Part shown: positions 9,153 to 16,421 of the stretch, one piece after another | Layout: each line of letters begins with the position of its first letter | Position numbering within the stretch: the first letter of the stretch is position 1 | Assembly: GCA_034696485.1 (NCBI GenBank) | Contig: JAQIWT010000680.1 | Coordinates: 1 to 16,421, forward strand | Length of the DNA stretch: 16,421 nt | Source: Isohypsibius dastychi | Taxonomy: Eukaryota; Tardigrada; Eutardigrada; Parachela; Isohypsibiidae | Reading direction: 5' to 3' | Notes under the pieces: generated by a model | Databases searched by the model: none | What the model was told of the DNA's origin: nothing | What the model saw: the letters and a program-made list of their open reading frames with translations, nothing else | Program-made: the position numbers and the translations under genes

Positions 9153-10533
9153 TTATCTGATATCTTTACAGAATTTGTAGCAAAGCTGGTGAAGTGCTAA
9201 CAGATACAATTTTCATTTATAATGTCAATGACGATTTTTCTGGCGCGTCATCAAAAGAAACATCCCTGAAGAGTACGTTGAAACGAACACCATCAGAAAT
9301 TGCTTTTCCTGACAGTAATAAAGCGCAATCATCACCAAGTACGGTAAAGCAAAGCTCTTGAAGTAATACTTGGTTACTTTAGTAGTTAAACGAAAGAGTG
9401 TCAAGCCGCTTTTTCTAGCCGAAAATCGGGTCGGTGTCAGATTCCCGGTGAACCAAAAATCTGTTGAGGCCAAAACCCCCAAAGAGCGGAATAGTTGCAG
9501 GCTCGAACCGGAAGTTATCGAGTGAACGCCTGGGAATCCAGCAGTGATAAAGAAAACAGATACGCTGGGGAAAAAATTACCGGTTTGCGGCAAGAAAGCG
9601 TCGACCATGGGTGCGGAAGATCTGATGGCTCTGGAAGCGGATATTAGACCAGAAGACCAGGAAAAATATGCAAAACGATTAAGAAAGTTCCTTTGCGCTG
9701 ATTTAGAGAACCGGGTGTTCACGGATGTTGTCATCAAATTCAAAGATCAGGAATTCAGGATCCACAAAGAATTCTTGTTGGCTTTTACGAGCTATGATAT
9801 CCCCGTCATTCCTGGACACCCCATGAGGGAGCAACCATCTTTCGACCATTCGGTTAGTACAACTTTTCGACACCGAAATTCCAGTTGATTTATACAATAT
9901 AAAACAGAAAGATGAAGAATAATAATTAACGGTATGTAAAATTCAATTTTACAATTTTTTATTTTGTCATGTTGGAACTGATCTGTAGACGTACATTTCT
10001 GACGTACGCAATAAAATTCGTGAATGCGCTGTAAAAATTTTCGCTTTTGTAGGATTTGGAGGGATCCGATGTGGCGACCATTCTGCATTTTATCTACTAC
10101 GGCGAACATGACGTCAATATCAGCAACATCTTAGGCGTCCAAGCAGCTGCCAAAAATCTCGGTGTTCTCGAGCTCCTTGAAATGTTATCAGAGTTCCACG
10201 ACAAACTTTTCAAGCCTTCCAACATGGTCAGCATTATCGAACTCGCTCAACGGAAAAAGCTCCCCGAACTGTACAGCCACTCTTGGAAAATATTTGTCAA
10301 GCAGTTCTTTGAGCACATTTCTTCGCCGAATTATTTGACATGGGAAGTCAAGTGGGATATAAATCTTCTGTCAAGCGAGGATAATGTTATGACTTTATTT
10401 TGGCACCGATTTTATAGACCCAGTTTTCTTATTTTTAGTCCGAAGTTGAAGTGTTCAATGCAGCCAGATTATGGCTGAATAACCGGCAAGTCTGGAGACG
10501 TGAGCGCAGTCTTGACCACTGTCGGCTGGCCAC

Positions 10534-10613
10534 ATATGACCAGGAGCATTGAAGCAGGAGCAGTTGATAACTGCTCCTGACTGAAGGAAATCCTTCAATG
10601 CTCCTGATATGAC
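10534..10613. mobile_element. 66-bp foldback/MITE-like insertion with 7-bp target duplication
   Basis: Element 10541-10606 has exact 14-bp terminal inverted repeats (CAGGAGCATTGAAG at 10541-10554, its complement at 10593-10606). Inside it lies a second perfect hairpin with 11-bp arms (10555-10565 and 10569-10579) that begins with the same CAGGAGCA. Directly outside both ends is the direct repeat ATATGAC (10534-10540 and 10607-10613). A 7-bp target duplication fits P-type or atypical hAT elements, but at 66 bp the superfamily cannot be assigned. It sits inside BACK-domain coding sequence and adds 73 bp. Confidence 0.85.
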
Positions 10614-10625
10614 ATGTGAAGAAAT

Positions 10626-10700
10626 CAAGACCATTATAGACATAATGGTATAATGGTCTTGGATAATCGTCCTATAATGGTCTTGGAAGAAATGGTCTAA
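10626..10700. repeat. 13-bp hairpin and 15-bp direct repeats across an exon-intron border
   Basis: 10626-10638 and 10649-10661 are perfect inverted repeats with a 10-nt loop. The right arm recurs as a direct 15-bp copy TATAATGGTCTTGGA at 10649-10663 and 10673-10687, with a shorter AATGGTCT at 10691-10698. The inferred splice donor at 10648 lies at the loop-stem border. Confidence 0.8.
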
Positions 10701-10768
10701 TGCGACAAGGCTGATAAGCGTTTAATGGGACGACAAGAAGCGCACGAGCTTGTGGCTGATGCCAATTG

Positions 10769-11132
10769 GTAAACATACTGAATATTTATTGGGATATTCA
10801 TATATTGTTTTTTGCCAATATTATATTATTTTTTAATGAATTAATGTTGAAAACGAAGTATGATTAATATTATTCAGTATGAAATTTATATGAATCATTT
10901 AATATCTATATATTTTTGTAATAATAATGGAACGCCTTGCTTTAATCAACATTCATACTGCAACCAGTTTTTGAGTTTTGAATCTTTCTTTTTGATGTGT
11001 TTTTCATTTTTCTCAATAAATCGGATGATGCGTTTCACGATCTTGATACAGTTATTTGGTTATTTGGTCTTATATAGTTATCTGGTTGCATTGTTTATCG
11101 TGTTCTGTTTCGCCCAAGTTCGTATATTTCAG
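10769..11132 (+). other. AT-rich intron of the BTB-BACK gene
   Basis: 364 bp from GTAAAC to ATTTCAG, phase 2 on both sides, joining ADAN-W-YKVMM. Strongly AT-rich with no inner exon recognised. Confidence 0.6.
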
Positions 11133-11462
11133 GTACAAAGTAATGATGAAGAGTGGTGTCTCTGGTACGGACTTTAACATTCCACCGCCGAGAGCATCTT
11201 TCCGGGAAGCCGCCGAAATTCCAGATCGGAAGTTGCCTTCACTCAAGTCATACCTTGCAAGAAAAAGCCTGAACCCGCACCAATTGCTGCTCATTCTAAA
11301 CCTAAAGAAATCCAACAACCTGCGCAATATTGTCCCATGAAAAACTATGAAACCGATGAGGCTGTGGATGCAATTAGCGCCGAGACGTCGTTCGCCAGTA
11401 TTGACATCGATGACGGAGGTTATGGCTGTGACCTTTCGTCTGACGTTGAGGATGATAGATAA

Positions 11463-12171
11463 TACCGTTTTATTTTGGGTTGAAATTCATACATTGTTCT
11501 CTCCGTTTTTTTGCATTCTTTAAGCAGATCTGTTGTAACGCAGAAGTTGAAGCTCTCCCCTTTCAATTTTTTTCCCGAAGCCCCGTCGTGAATGAGGTCA
11601 ATTAGATTCGATGGCAAATTCACGATCCCGTATAATTTCGAGGATTTCACGCTGATTAAACTGTGACGATATTTGACTGAAAACACGAACTTGACCCATC
11701 GTGATAAATGGCAATATCCGTCCTGCTTTGTCATTCACAATCCCTTTGGGAGACCTATGATATTCAGAGCAGTTTTTGAATTGTTGTTTCTCTCGAGCCT
11801 TTTTAAAATAGCATTTTCCGTTTTTTCTAACTTTTCTGTTTCCAACCTGACCTCTCCACCGAAGGCATTCCGCTTTTCATACACGAATTATTGCGCTCCG
11901 TATATCTTTGTTGTGTTGTTAACAAATCTCAGTTTCCGCCGAATGTTCGGCGGCGAACGTTAATGTTCGCAAGAGCTAACTGTTAGAGTCAGCTACCAGT
12001 AGGAGTTCGGAAGGTGAATGGATTCCAACTTGACCTTTAACATTTCGACAACACCGGTTTCGAAATGGCTTTTGGAGACACAGTGGTCGAGAATTTGGTT
12101 CGCCTTCAATCTGACTAAAAGTATCATCGCATCGGAGGATGCGTGAATTTTGTTCTATTTGTACTCAGCCC
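11463..12171. other. Intergenic stretch between converging genes
   Basis: About 700 bp between the BTB-BACK stop (plus) and the end of the minus-strand cluster. Open frames exist on both strands (11673-11963 plus, 11420-11734 minus) but neither shows a recognisable domain, and the first has low-complexity hydrophobic content. Three small adjacent inverted repeats lie at 11936-11986. Otherwise nothing seen. Confidence 0.4.
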
Positions 12172-12642
12172 TCAGTTTTTTTCGTCAAACCGAAACTTCG
12201 AACCGGTTCCGGAATTACAGTATAATCGGACATTTGATATTCCTTGACGTTTTTGTCGGCGCTGTACATTCACCGATATTACATGCGAGTTCGGAGTTGC
12301 TCGTAAAACAACTGATATATTGAACAGTTTTTCGAGCAAAAAACCCAAAAACCCAACACGTAGAACAACCAACCCAATGTGCCATGCGAGGAATTCCAGA
12401 AAGGATGACCACAACGCTTCAAAATTACCTGGAGTACAAACACTACTTCCGTGCTTATGTGCGAATTTGCAAGGCTCCTGGAACTTGCGTGGTGATATTT
12501 CACGATGCGCAAAATCCTCAGGTACAATCAGTATTCCGGCAAATAAGACGAGCATGGCAATGGCTGACGAAATCAATAGGCTTCCGCGTACAAAAAGGAC
12601 AAATAATGCATCATGTGATGTGAAAAGAACTGACCATTGCAC
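12172..12642 (-). pseudogene. Membrane-protein gene fragment at the end of the minus-strand cluster
   Basis: One frame is open from 12642 to a stop at 12172. It begins with SVLFTSHDALFVLF, which resembles the last helix of the neighbouring copy (SVLLQSITHAVIIKLL), then runs into a new hydrophobic helix (LISSAIAMLVLFAGILIV) and a loop with two cysteines (EPC...SVC), ending before a possible donor at about 12426. A further hydrophobic segment follows (FLEFLAWHIGLVVLRVGFLG). There is no in-frame ATG before the helix. It is best read as the tail of one family member fused by read-through to the start of another, or as decayed exons. The plus-strand frame over the same bases is amphipathic and less convincing. 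Confidence 0.4.
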
Positions 12643-12666
12643 CTAACAAAACGGTAAAATGATCTT

Positions 12667-13757
12667 TCACTCCAGAGACTCGGTTAGATAGACCAGAGCA
12701 AATCCAAAGCAACCAGCGATAAACAACTGGTTCCTCACTCTTTTGAAATATCCTGCGGCATCTTGCATACGGTTCTGCTGCTCCTCTTTGCAACATACAT
12801 CTGGAAAAGATCGAAGAACGAGAAGGGTTCCAAGTATGTGCCAGGTGTACACTTTAGAGAGAACGTAGAAAACGAGGCCTGGGTAAAATATGGGAAAACA
12901 ACGTAATCCGCCAAAGTGTGGATGCATTAGAATTTCGATCGGCCTGATAGGCAAATCCACAAGCAAAATGCAGGGGTAGTGGTGGAAGAATATATAATGA
13001 AAATATTAGTAGTTCAATTAAGAAAAAACAACATCGCTACCTGCAGGACCTAACAGCAAAAAGAGCAGCAGAAAATTGTCCAGCCACCGGAGGCATCCAC
13101 CACTAAACGCTGGTGCATAATAAGTAACTGACATTCCAGTGTATTCGCCAACAGCCTTCAAACAATAGAGGTGTCCGTACGGTAATGTCGGCAGCCAGAG
13201 TTGCAACATGGTCAGACAAAGACAATACACGGGTCGAACTTCGGACTTTGAAACTTCGTTTGTTCCCGTAAACAGACTTTGGTCCCGGCTTTGGTTGTCG
13301 AACTACGAGCTGTGCAAGTGCGAAGTCGCATTCGCACAATTTCGAAGTCGCGAGCCCCATCAGAATTTGTACGCCGCCCACAGCACCCTTGTGAGACAGC
13401 TTACTGTAATACTCACACTCTGCAATATCGGTCAAGTTCTCGCCGTTGGCTGCTGAGTGGTGATCCAAGTTGGTCCGAGGTGCCGAGGAGAGGTGTCGGA
13501 GTCTGCTAACCAAATGACTTCAGAATTTGCGCACCGTACTGATAACCGCAATACACACCATCTAGCAGATATGCATTCCAAAGTATGACAAGAGTTTCCA
13601 CGACGAAGATTGTTGAGTACAGCCAAACGTAATAGGTTCTGCGGTTTTGTGACGTCACCCTCGTGGACTACACATTGCCCTGACGTCAGAAGTCCCGCAG
13701 AACCTATTACGCTTGGCTGTAGATTGCCCAGCGTCGTAAAATCGGAATCTCCACCGT
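12667..13757 (-). pseudogene. Four-pass membrane protein, copy B, split by a MITE
   Basis: Unrecognised family, paralogous to the gene at 14946-16160. Exon 1 runs 13757-13511 and contains the 104-bp MITE at 13618-13721. Without it the frame gives a first helix (WAIYSTIFVVETLVILWNAY) and YGAQILKSF. A 58-bp intron leads to exon 2 (13452-13417) with ENLTD, and a GTGAGT donor follows. A downstream exon (about 12943-12667) carries two helices around a charged loop (FYPGLVFYVLS; NQLFIAGCFGFALVYL). Aligned with the intact copy's M-V-x(6)-R-W start, this copy has ACG in place of ATG at 13757-13755. The join between exon 2 and 12943 is unresolved, and 12960-13240 holds further hydrophobic frames (WLDNFLLLFLLLG) that may be relics of another exon. 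The lost start and the insertion indicate a non-functional copy. Confidence 0.6.
13618..13721. mobile_element. 104-bp mariner-like MITE with 27-bp inverted repeats
   Basis: Arms 13618-13644 and 13695-13721 are inverted copies over 27 bp with one mismatch. Both ends read TA-CAGCC / GGCTG-TA, matching the TA target preference and TACAG-type ends of Tc1/mariner elements. The core holds two copies of the palindrome TGACGTCA (13650-13657 and 13681-13688), which extend the inverted symmetry with a one-base offset. No transposase, so it is non-autonomous. It interrupts the first transmembrane helix of copy B. Confidence 0.85.
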
Positions 13758-13826
13758 GTGCGAACAGAGTCGCGAATAAAAACAAGCTTCATCCCCGTTT
13801 TCGTTCACAAACACAAATCCCTGCTG

Positions 13827-13833
13827 TTTTATA
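13827..13833 (-). promoter_or_regulatory. TATA box upstream of copy B
   Basis: TATAAAA on the minus strand, 70 bp upstream of the presumed former start codon at 13757. Position and sequence fit a core promoter; no other support. Confidence 0.35.
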
Positions 13834-13865
13834 ATCGTGACTAAACTGTGTGACGCCAGCACTGC

Positions 13866-13964
13866 AGTGCGGAGAATTATCAACTTAAAAACAATACTCC
13901 GAATCCAGGTTGCAGAAGAGATGATGAGACTGGAAGTTATGATGTTCTGGAAGAGTCCGAAGAG
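13866..13964 (-). pseudogene. Fragment resembling the last helix of the four-pass family
   Basis: The minus frame reads QNIITSSLIISSATWIRSIV then FKLI, matching in spacing the final helix of the intact copy (QFISLASVLLQSITHAVIIK, then LL). A TTCCAG at 13952-13947 could be its acceptor, and the frame is closed upstream by TGA at 13967. It is probably a relic exon of a third copy lying between the two better ones. The plus strand is also open here, so confidence is low. Confidence 0.3.
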
Positions 13965-14945
13965 TCAACGACCGCGGCAATACGAGAAGTGATCAATACT
14001 AACTTCAAAAGCGCAGCGACACATGGCTTTCTTGCACTTTTGGGATATGCAGTGATGATGATCTGAAAGCAGCTGACAGCTGGAAGCTGCCCAGGAGTAC
14101 CAGATTTTGTCTAATGCTACTGGCCGACCGAATCCTTGTAGAACTGCGTGCACGCATAGCGATAGACCAGTCAAACTGCCCAGTCTGTTGAGTAGTTATT
14201 GCGTACTAAAGGTCAGTCGTATTCAGAAAGTTCACTGCTGCCCAGCTGCCAATTACCATCAAGCCACTAGCAAAACTTGATGATCAGTACTTGCGAAAAT
14301 CTTCCATGTTGTACGAATTCAGGCGTTTTTAACAACATTAGAAATGTTTTCCACTCTGTTCACCCGATAAATTGGATGAAGCAAAGAATTATAACTTGGT
14401 CAATCAAGACAGCGGTGTAAAAACGCAACTGCGGTGTTGCTGTATTGATCAAATCGCTTCTTCTCCAATTAAGCGGATAGCATTCATCCATAGCATCAAC
14501 GCGAGAGATACTGAATCGCTCAGTTGTGATCCGAGGTCACGCCACCATGAGATATAAACGGGGCTTAAATTCGATGGCAATAAGGTGACAAACAGAGAAA
14601 CTACTGAATAATGTGATGCTACTAAACTGTGTAACTACCAAATAAATGTCAGTAGTCACCTTTTTCACGACTGAAGATTACTGTACACCAGCACAGACCT
14701 AACACGTGGCTGCCATGTTTGGCCGCATTTCGTTGAGCTTTTGTTTTTGCCGAACCGCGATCAATACCCACTGGACTTTATAGTACAGTTGAAGAAATAT
14801 GTTAACCGTTTTACGAAAACTTGCTTTAAACTCACCCCTTTTAGAAAATTTATTAGTCGAGTACACTAGAGCAGCGCATTCAGAGCCACAGTGAAATTAT
14901 ATAAAGAACGTCAAGAAAAAGCCAGACTAGTTTGAGAGCCATCCG
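13965..14945. other. Nearly 1 kb without a supported gene
   Basis: Short frames on both strands (for example minus 13965-14174) give cysteine/histidine-rich or hydrophobic pieces that I cannot match to any domain. The 12-mer ACTAAACTGTGT near 14620 also occurs near 13842. Decayed copies of the flanking membrane-protein family are possible but not demonstrable by eye. Confidence 0.3.
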
Positions 14946-16160
14946 CTACTTGTTCGTTGCTTCTTCCAGATCAAGTAACTTTATGATGACTGCGTGTGTG
15001 ATGGATTGCAGTAAAACGCTAGCAAGACTTATGAACTGTAAGCTGGACCAGAATTCGCAGGAACGATAGTTGAGGTGATGCCGCCCTTCGAGAACGATGA
15101 TTATGCAGAGAAAAAGCAGAATGTTACCCAGCCAGCGGAGAGCGGAAATTGTTTGCCGAACTTTCGTGACCTTCCTCACGTGGTTTTTATCGACAAGATA
15201 CCACTCCTCCAACGTCATGTGCAAAAAGAAAGGGATATAGAAGGAGAACCCCACTGCTGCAATGTTTGCGAATACGAAGAAATCGTTAGGTCTAGTGTAT
15301 GTGTCGTTACCACTACCACCTGAATGAACGCATTGGTTAAACATTTTTCACAAAGTGGGTAACAAACAACTACGGTTCCAGTAGCAGTAGCGACCAGAAG
15401 CGCTCGGGTATCTTTTGCCAGTTTATCGACAAAGCTGTTTCTCTAGACTTATCGACCAAATGAAGCATGTTGTTCTGTCATGCTCTAAGACGGAACCATC
15501 CCTTAGAATTCCTGAGTCAGAGTGAGTTTTCCAGACACAGATTGGCTGAGTTCATGGTGGCATTCTCTTCTCAAACACGGTTTTTGCAGATACATGGTGC
15601 CGGAGCTTGTACATTTGGCAAGTTTTGGTCTCCTCTGAAAATCAAGCCCTCACCCATTGTCCCCTTTCCTTCACGTTGCCAAACACACGACCATACTCAC
15701 GGTCAGAGCTTGCAGTTGCATGGTTTTGCAGTTGCCCCCCCCCCTCGCCAAGATCGGAAATAGCCACTCGTTTCCAGAGATACTGGAGTCGCACAAAGAC
15801 GAAGATAATGTCAATTAACCGCAGAACTTCCTGCGACTATCTGTGTGAAGCGTGTTTCCCCGGGGCGCTTCTGAACGAGCGGATATGAACAATTGCAGAA
15901 TCAGGCCACTGTACTCACCTTTCGGTTGTATGTTATCCGTCAAATTTGCAATACCGACTCCTGTGCTGACAGTTTTAAGCGGACCGTACGAAAACAATGA
16001 CTCTGTCAACCAAATAGTGATGTCGCATTATAGTGGACAGGAAAACGAAAAATTACAAACCATCTGGTCCCGCAACTGCATTATATAGTGTGATCGCTGT
16101 CGCGAAGAAATACATCGCTGAGTAGTAAACCCAGCGCCATAGAAGCTTTTTCCTCACCAT
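14946..16160 (-). CDS. Four-pass membrane protein, copy A (intact reading)
   Basis: I cannot name the family; topology is reminiscent of DRAM/PGAP2 or claudin-like four-pass proteins. Exons are 16160-16061, 16002-15919 and 15319-14946 (introns of 58 and 599 bp, both phase 1), 185 residues. Helices: about 9-27 (VYYSAMYFFATAITLY), about 75-97 (FFVFANIAAVGFSFYIPFFL), about 122-138 (LRWLGNILLFLCIIIVL) and about 152-177 (SSLQFISLASVLLQ, ITHAVIIKLL). The loop between helices 1 and 2 carries N-glycosylation sequons NLT (53-55) and NDT (66-68), so it is probably extracellular or lumenal. The cytosolic loop is basic (KNHVRKVTKVRQ) and the tail acidic (LDLEEATNK). NLTD and W-x-x-Y-S are shared with copy B. 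An extra small exon inside the 599-bp intron cannot be excluded. No disruption seen. Confidence 0.65.
15320..15918 (-). other. Long intron of copy A, with C10 run
   Basis: Bounded by GTGAGT and CATTCAG. It contains a run of ten C at 15735-15744 (G10 in the sense strand), a likely slippage and sequencing-error site. Inner AG-ended pyrimidine tracts exist, but no exon with family similarity was found. Confidence 0.45.
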
Positions 16161-16198
16161 GTGCGAACGTAAACGCAAGTGATAACGGGAAGGTATGC

Positions 16199-16226
16199 AA
16201 CTTCTACTTCTACTTCTACTTCTACT
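16199..16226. repeat. Hexanucleotide microsatellite (CTTCTA)n
   Basis: Four and a half perfect units of CTTCTA (GTAGAA-type on the minus strand), about 40 bp upstream of the copy A start codon, probably in its 5' leader or promoter. If translated on the minus strand it gives Ser-Arg repeats, which I regard as non-coding coincidence. Confidence 0.85.
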
Positions 16227-16421
16227 CCTTGTCAAACACTGAAAATTTTGTCTAATTTTCATGGATTGTCCAAAAATCGTGAAACTTTGATTTTGAAATC
16301 AAGATAGGTCAAGGAAACCTGTGAACAAACAAATTCTATGATTCCCGATGTTTTTTAATGACATCATCTGAGGAGGCGTTCCCTCTAGATTTGAAAAATG
16401 TAAAACAATATGAGTTCCCGA
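16227..16421. other. Right-edge sequence without a supported gene
   Basis: About 195 bp of AT-rich DNA upstream of copy A. No clear TATA box, exon or repeat recognised; the copy A promoter presumably starts here. Confidence 0.35.

Larger units (their letters stand above)
9172..11462 (+). pseudogene. BTB-BACK domain protein gene, disrupted
   Basis: BTB-BACK proteins are usually Cullin-3 substrate adaptors; that role is by family only. Exons: 9172-9338, about 9386-9852, 10053-10385, 10439-10647, 10710-10768 and 11133-11462. Phases agree at the junctions. BTB: FTDVVIKFKDQEFRIHKEFLLA in exon 2 (about 9709-9790) and VATILHFIYYG with the AAKNLGVLELLE helices in exon 3. BACK: PSNMVSIIELA, then SEVEVFNAARLWL. 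The hallmark R-x-P-x-M-T-x-E-E-I appears across 10523-10626 only after a one-base indel (10526) and an inserted foldback (10541-10613) are discounted. The final exon is Pro-rich then acidic, ending VEDDR at TAA 11460-11462, after a one-base shift at the A5 run 11262-11266. TGA at 9523-9525 interrupts the N-terminal part. With this many lesions it is probably a pseudogene; an error-rich assembly remains possible for the indels. Confidence 0.75.

Noticed and set aside
9225-9743. 172-codon minus-strand open frame antisense to the BTB N-terminal region
   Set aside because: The plus strand there carries the conserved FTDVVIKF BTB motif and phase-consistent exons; the antisense frame is a shadow.
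10541-10606. Intrinsic terminator or riboswitch reading of the nested hairpins
   Set aside because: The context is eukaryotic, inside an exon, and flanking direct repeats mark it as an insertion.
10500-10621. Alternative intron with GTGAGC donor that would remove the foldback element
   Set aside because: Phases agree and the size without the insertion would be 49 bp, but the acceptor lacks a pyrimidine tract and the removed sequence carries the conserved BACK motif. Kept only as a possible rescue splice.
11420-11963. Open frames on both strands in the gap before the minus-strand cluster
   Set aside because: No motif, no splice-supported continuation and conflicting strands; not enough to call a gene.
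12320-12646. Plus-strand open frames (108 and 79 codons)
   Set aside because: They mirror minus-strand hydrophobic helices that resemble the neighbouring family; kept as shadows, with some doubt.
13842-14631. Repeated 12-mer ACTAAACTGTGT near 13842 and 14620
   Set aside because: Short, with unlike flanks; could be chance. Not enough for a repeat family.
16162-16262. Ser-Arg repeat N-terminal extension of copy A (RSRSRSRS)
   Set aside because: It is the translation of the CTTCTA microsatellite; the ATG at 16160 directly before the first helix is the better start.

Overview
This is nuclear DNA from a eukaryote, most likely an invertebrate animal of the Ecdysozoa/Panarthropoda type. Short GT-AG introns (about 45-90 bp, often ending in T-rich TTTCAG or TTGCAG) interrupt animal-type genes: a microsomal cytochrome P450, the snoRNP factor NAF1, a multi-Tudor protein and a BTB-BACK protein. 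There are no bacterial operon signals. The taxon is inferred from gene style only; a springtail or tardigrade would fit, but I cannot confirm either.

Layout. 1-762 (minus) is the 5' part of a CYP2-like P450 that runs off the left edge. 763-1419 is a divergent promoter shared with NAF1. 1420-3140 (plus) is a complete three-exon NAF1. It is followed by a perfect 41-bp tandem duplication and a small two-exon gene for a two-pass membrane protein (3626-4176). 4462-7344 (plus) is a seven-exon gene with three extended Tudor domains, carrying an apparent one-base frameshift and an in-frame stop. 7698-9152 holds exon-like, low-complexity coding pieces with a basic nuclear-localisation stretch. 9172-11462 is a BTB-BACK gene broken by an in-frame stop, small indels and a 66-bp foldback insertion flanked by a 7-bp target duplication.

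12.1-16.2 kb (minus) is a cluster of small multi-pass membrane protein genes. One copy reads intact across three exons (14946-16160). A second, related copy (about 12667-13757) has ACG where ATG is expected and is split by a 104-bp mariner-like MITE. Further TM-rich fragments lie beside them.

Together the window looks like a P450-NAF1 block of working genes next to a region where piRNA-type (Tudor), BTB and membrane-protein genes are decaying under small transposon insertions. The alternative for the one-base indels is assembly error in homopolymers. The two flanked insertions and the in-frame stops are harder to explain that way. I see no tRNA, rRNA, CRISPR or prokaryotic feature.
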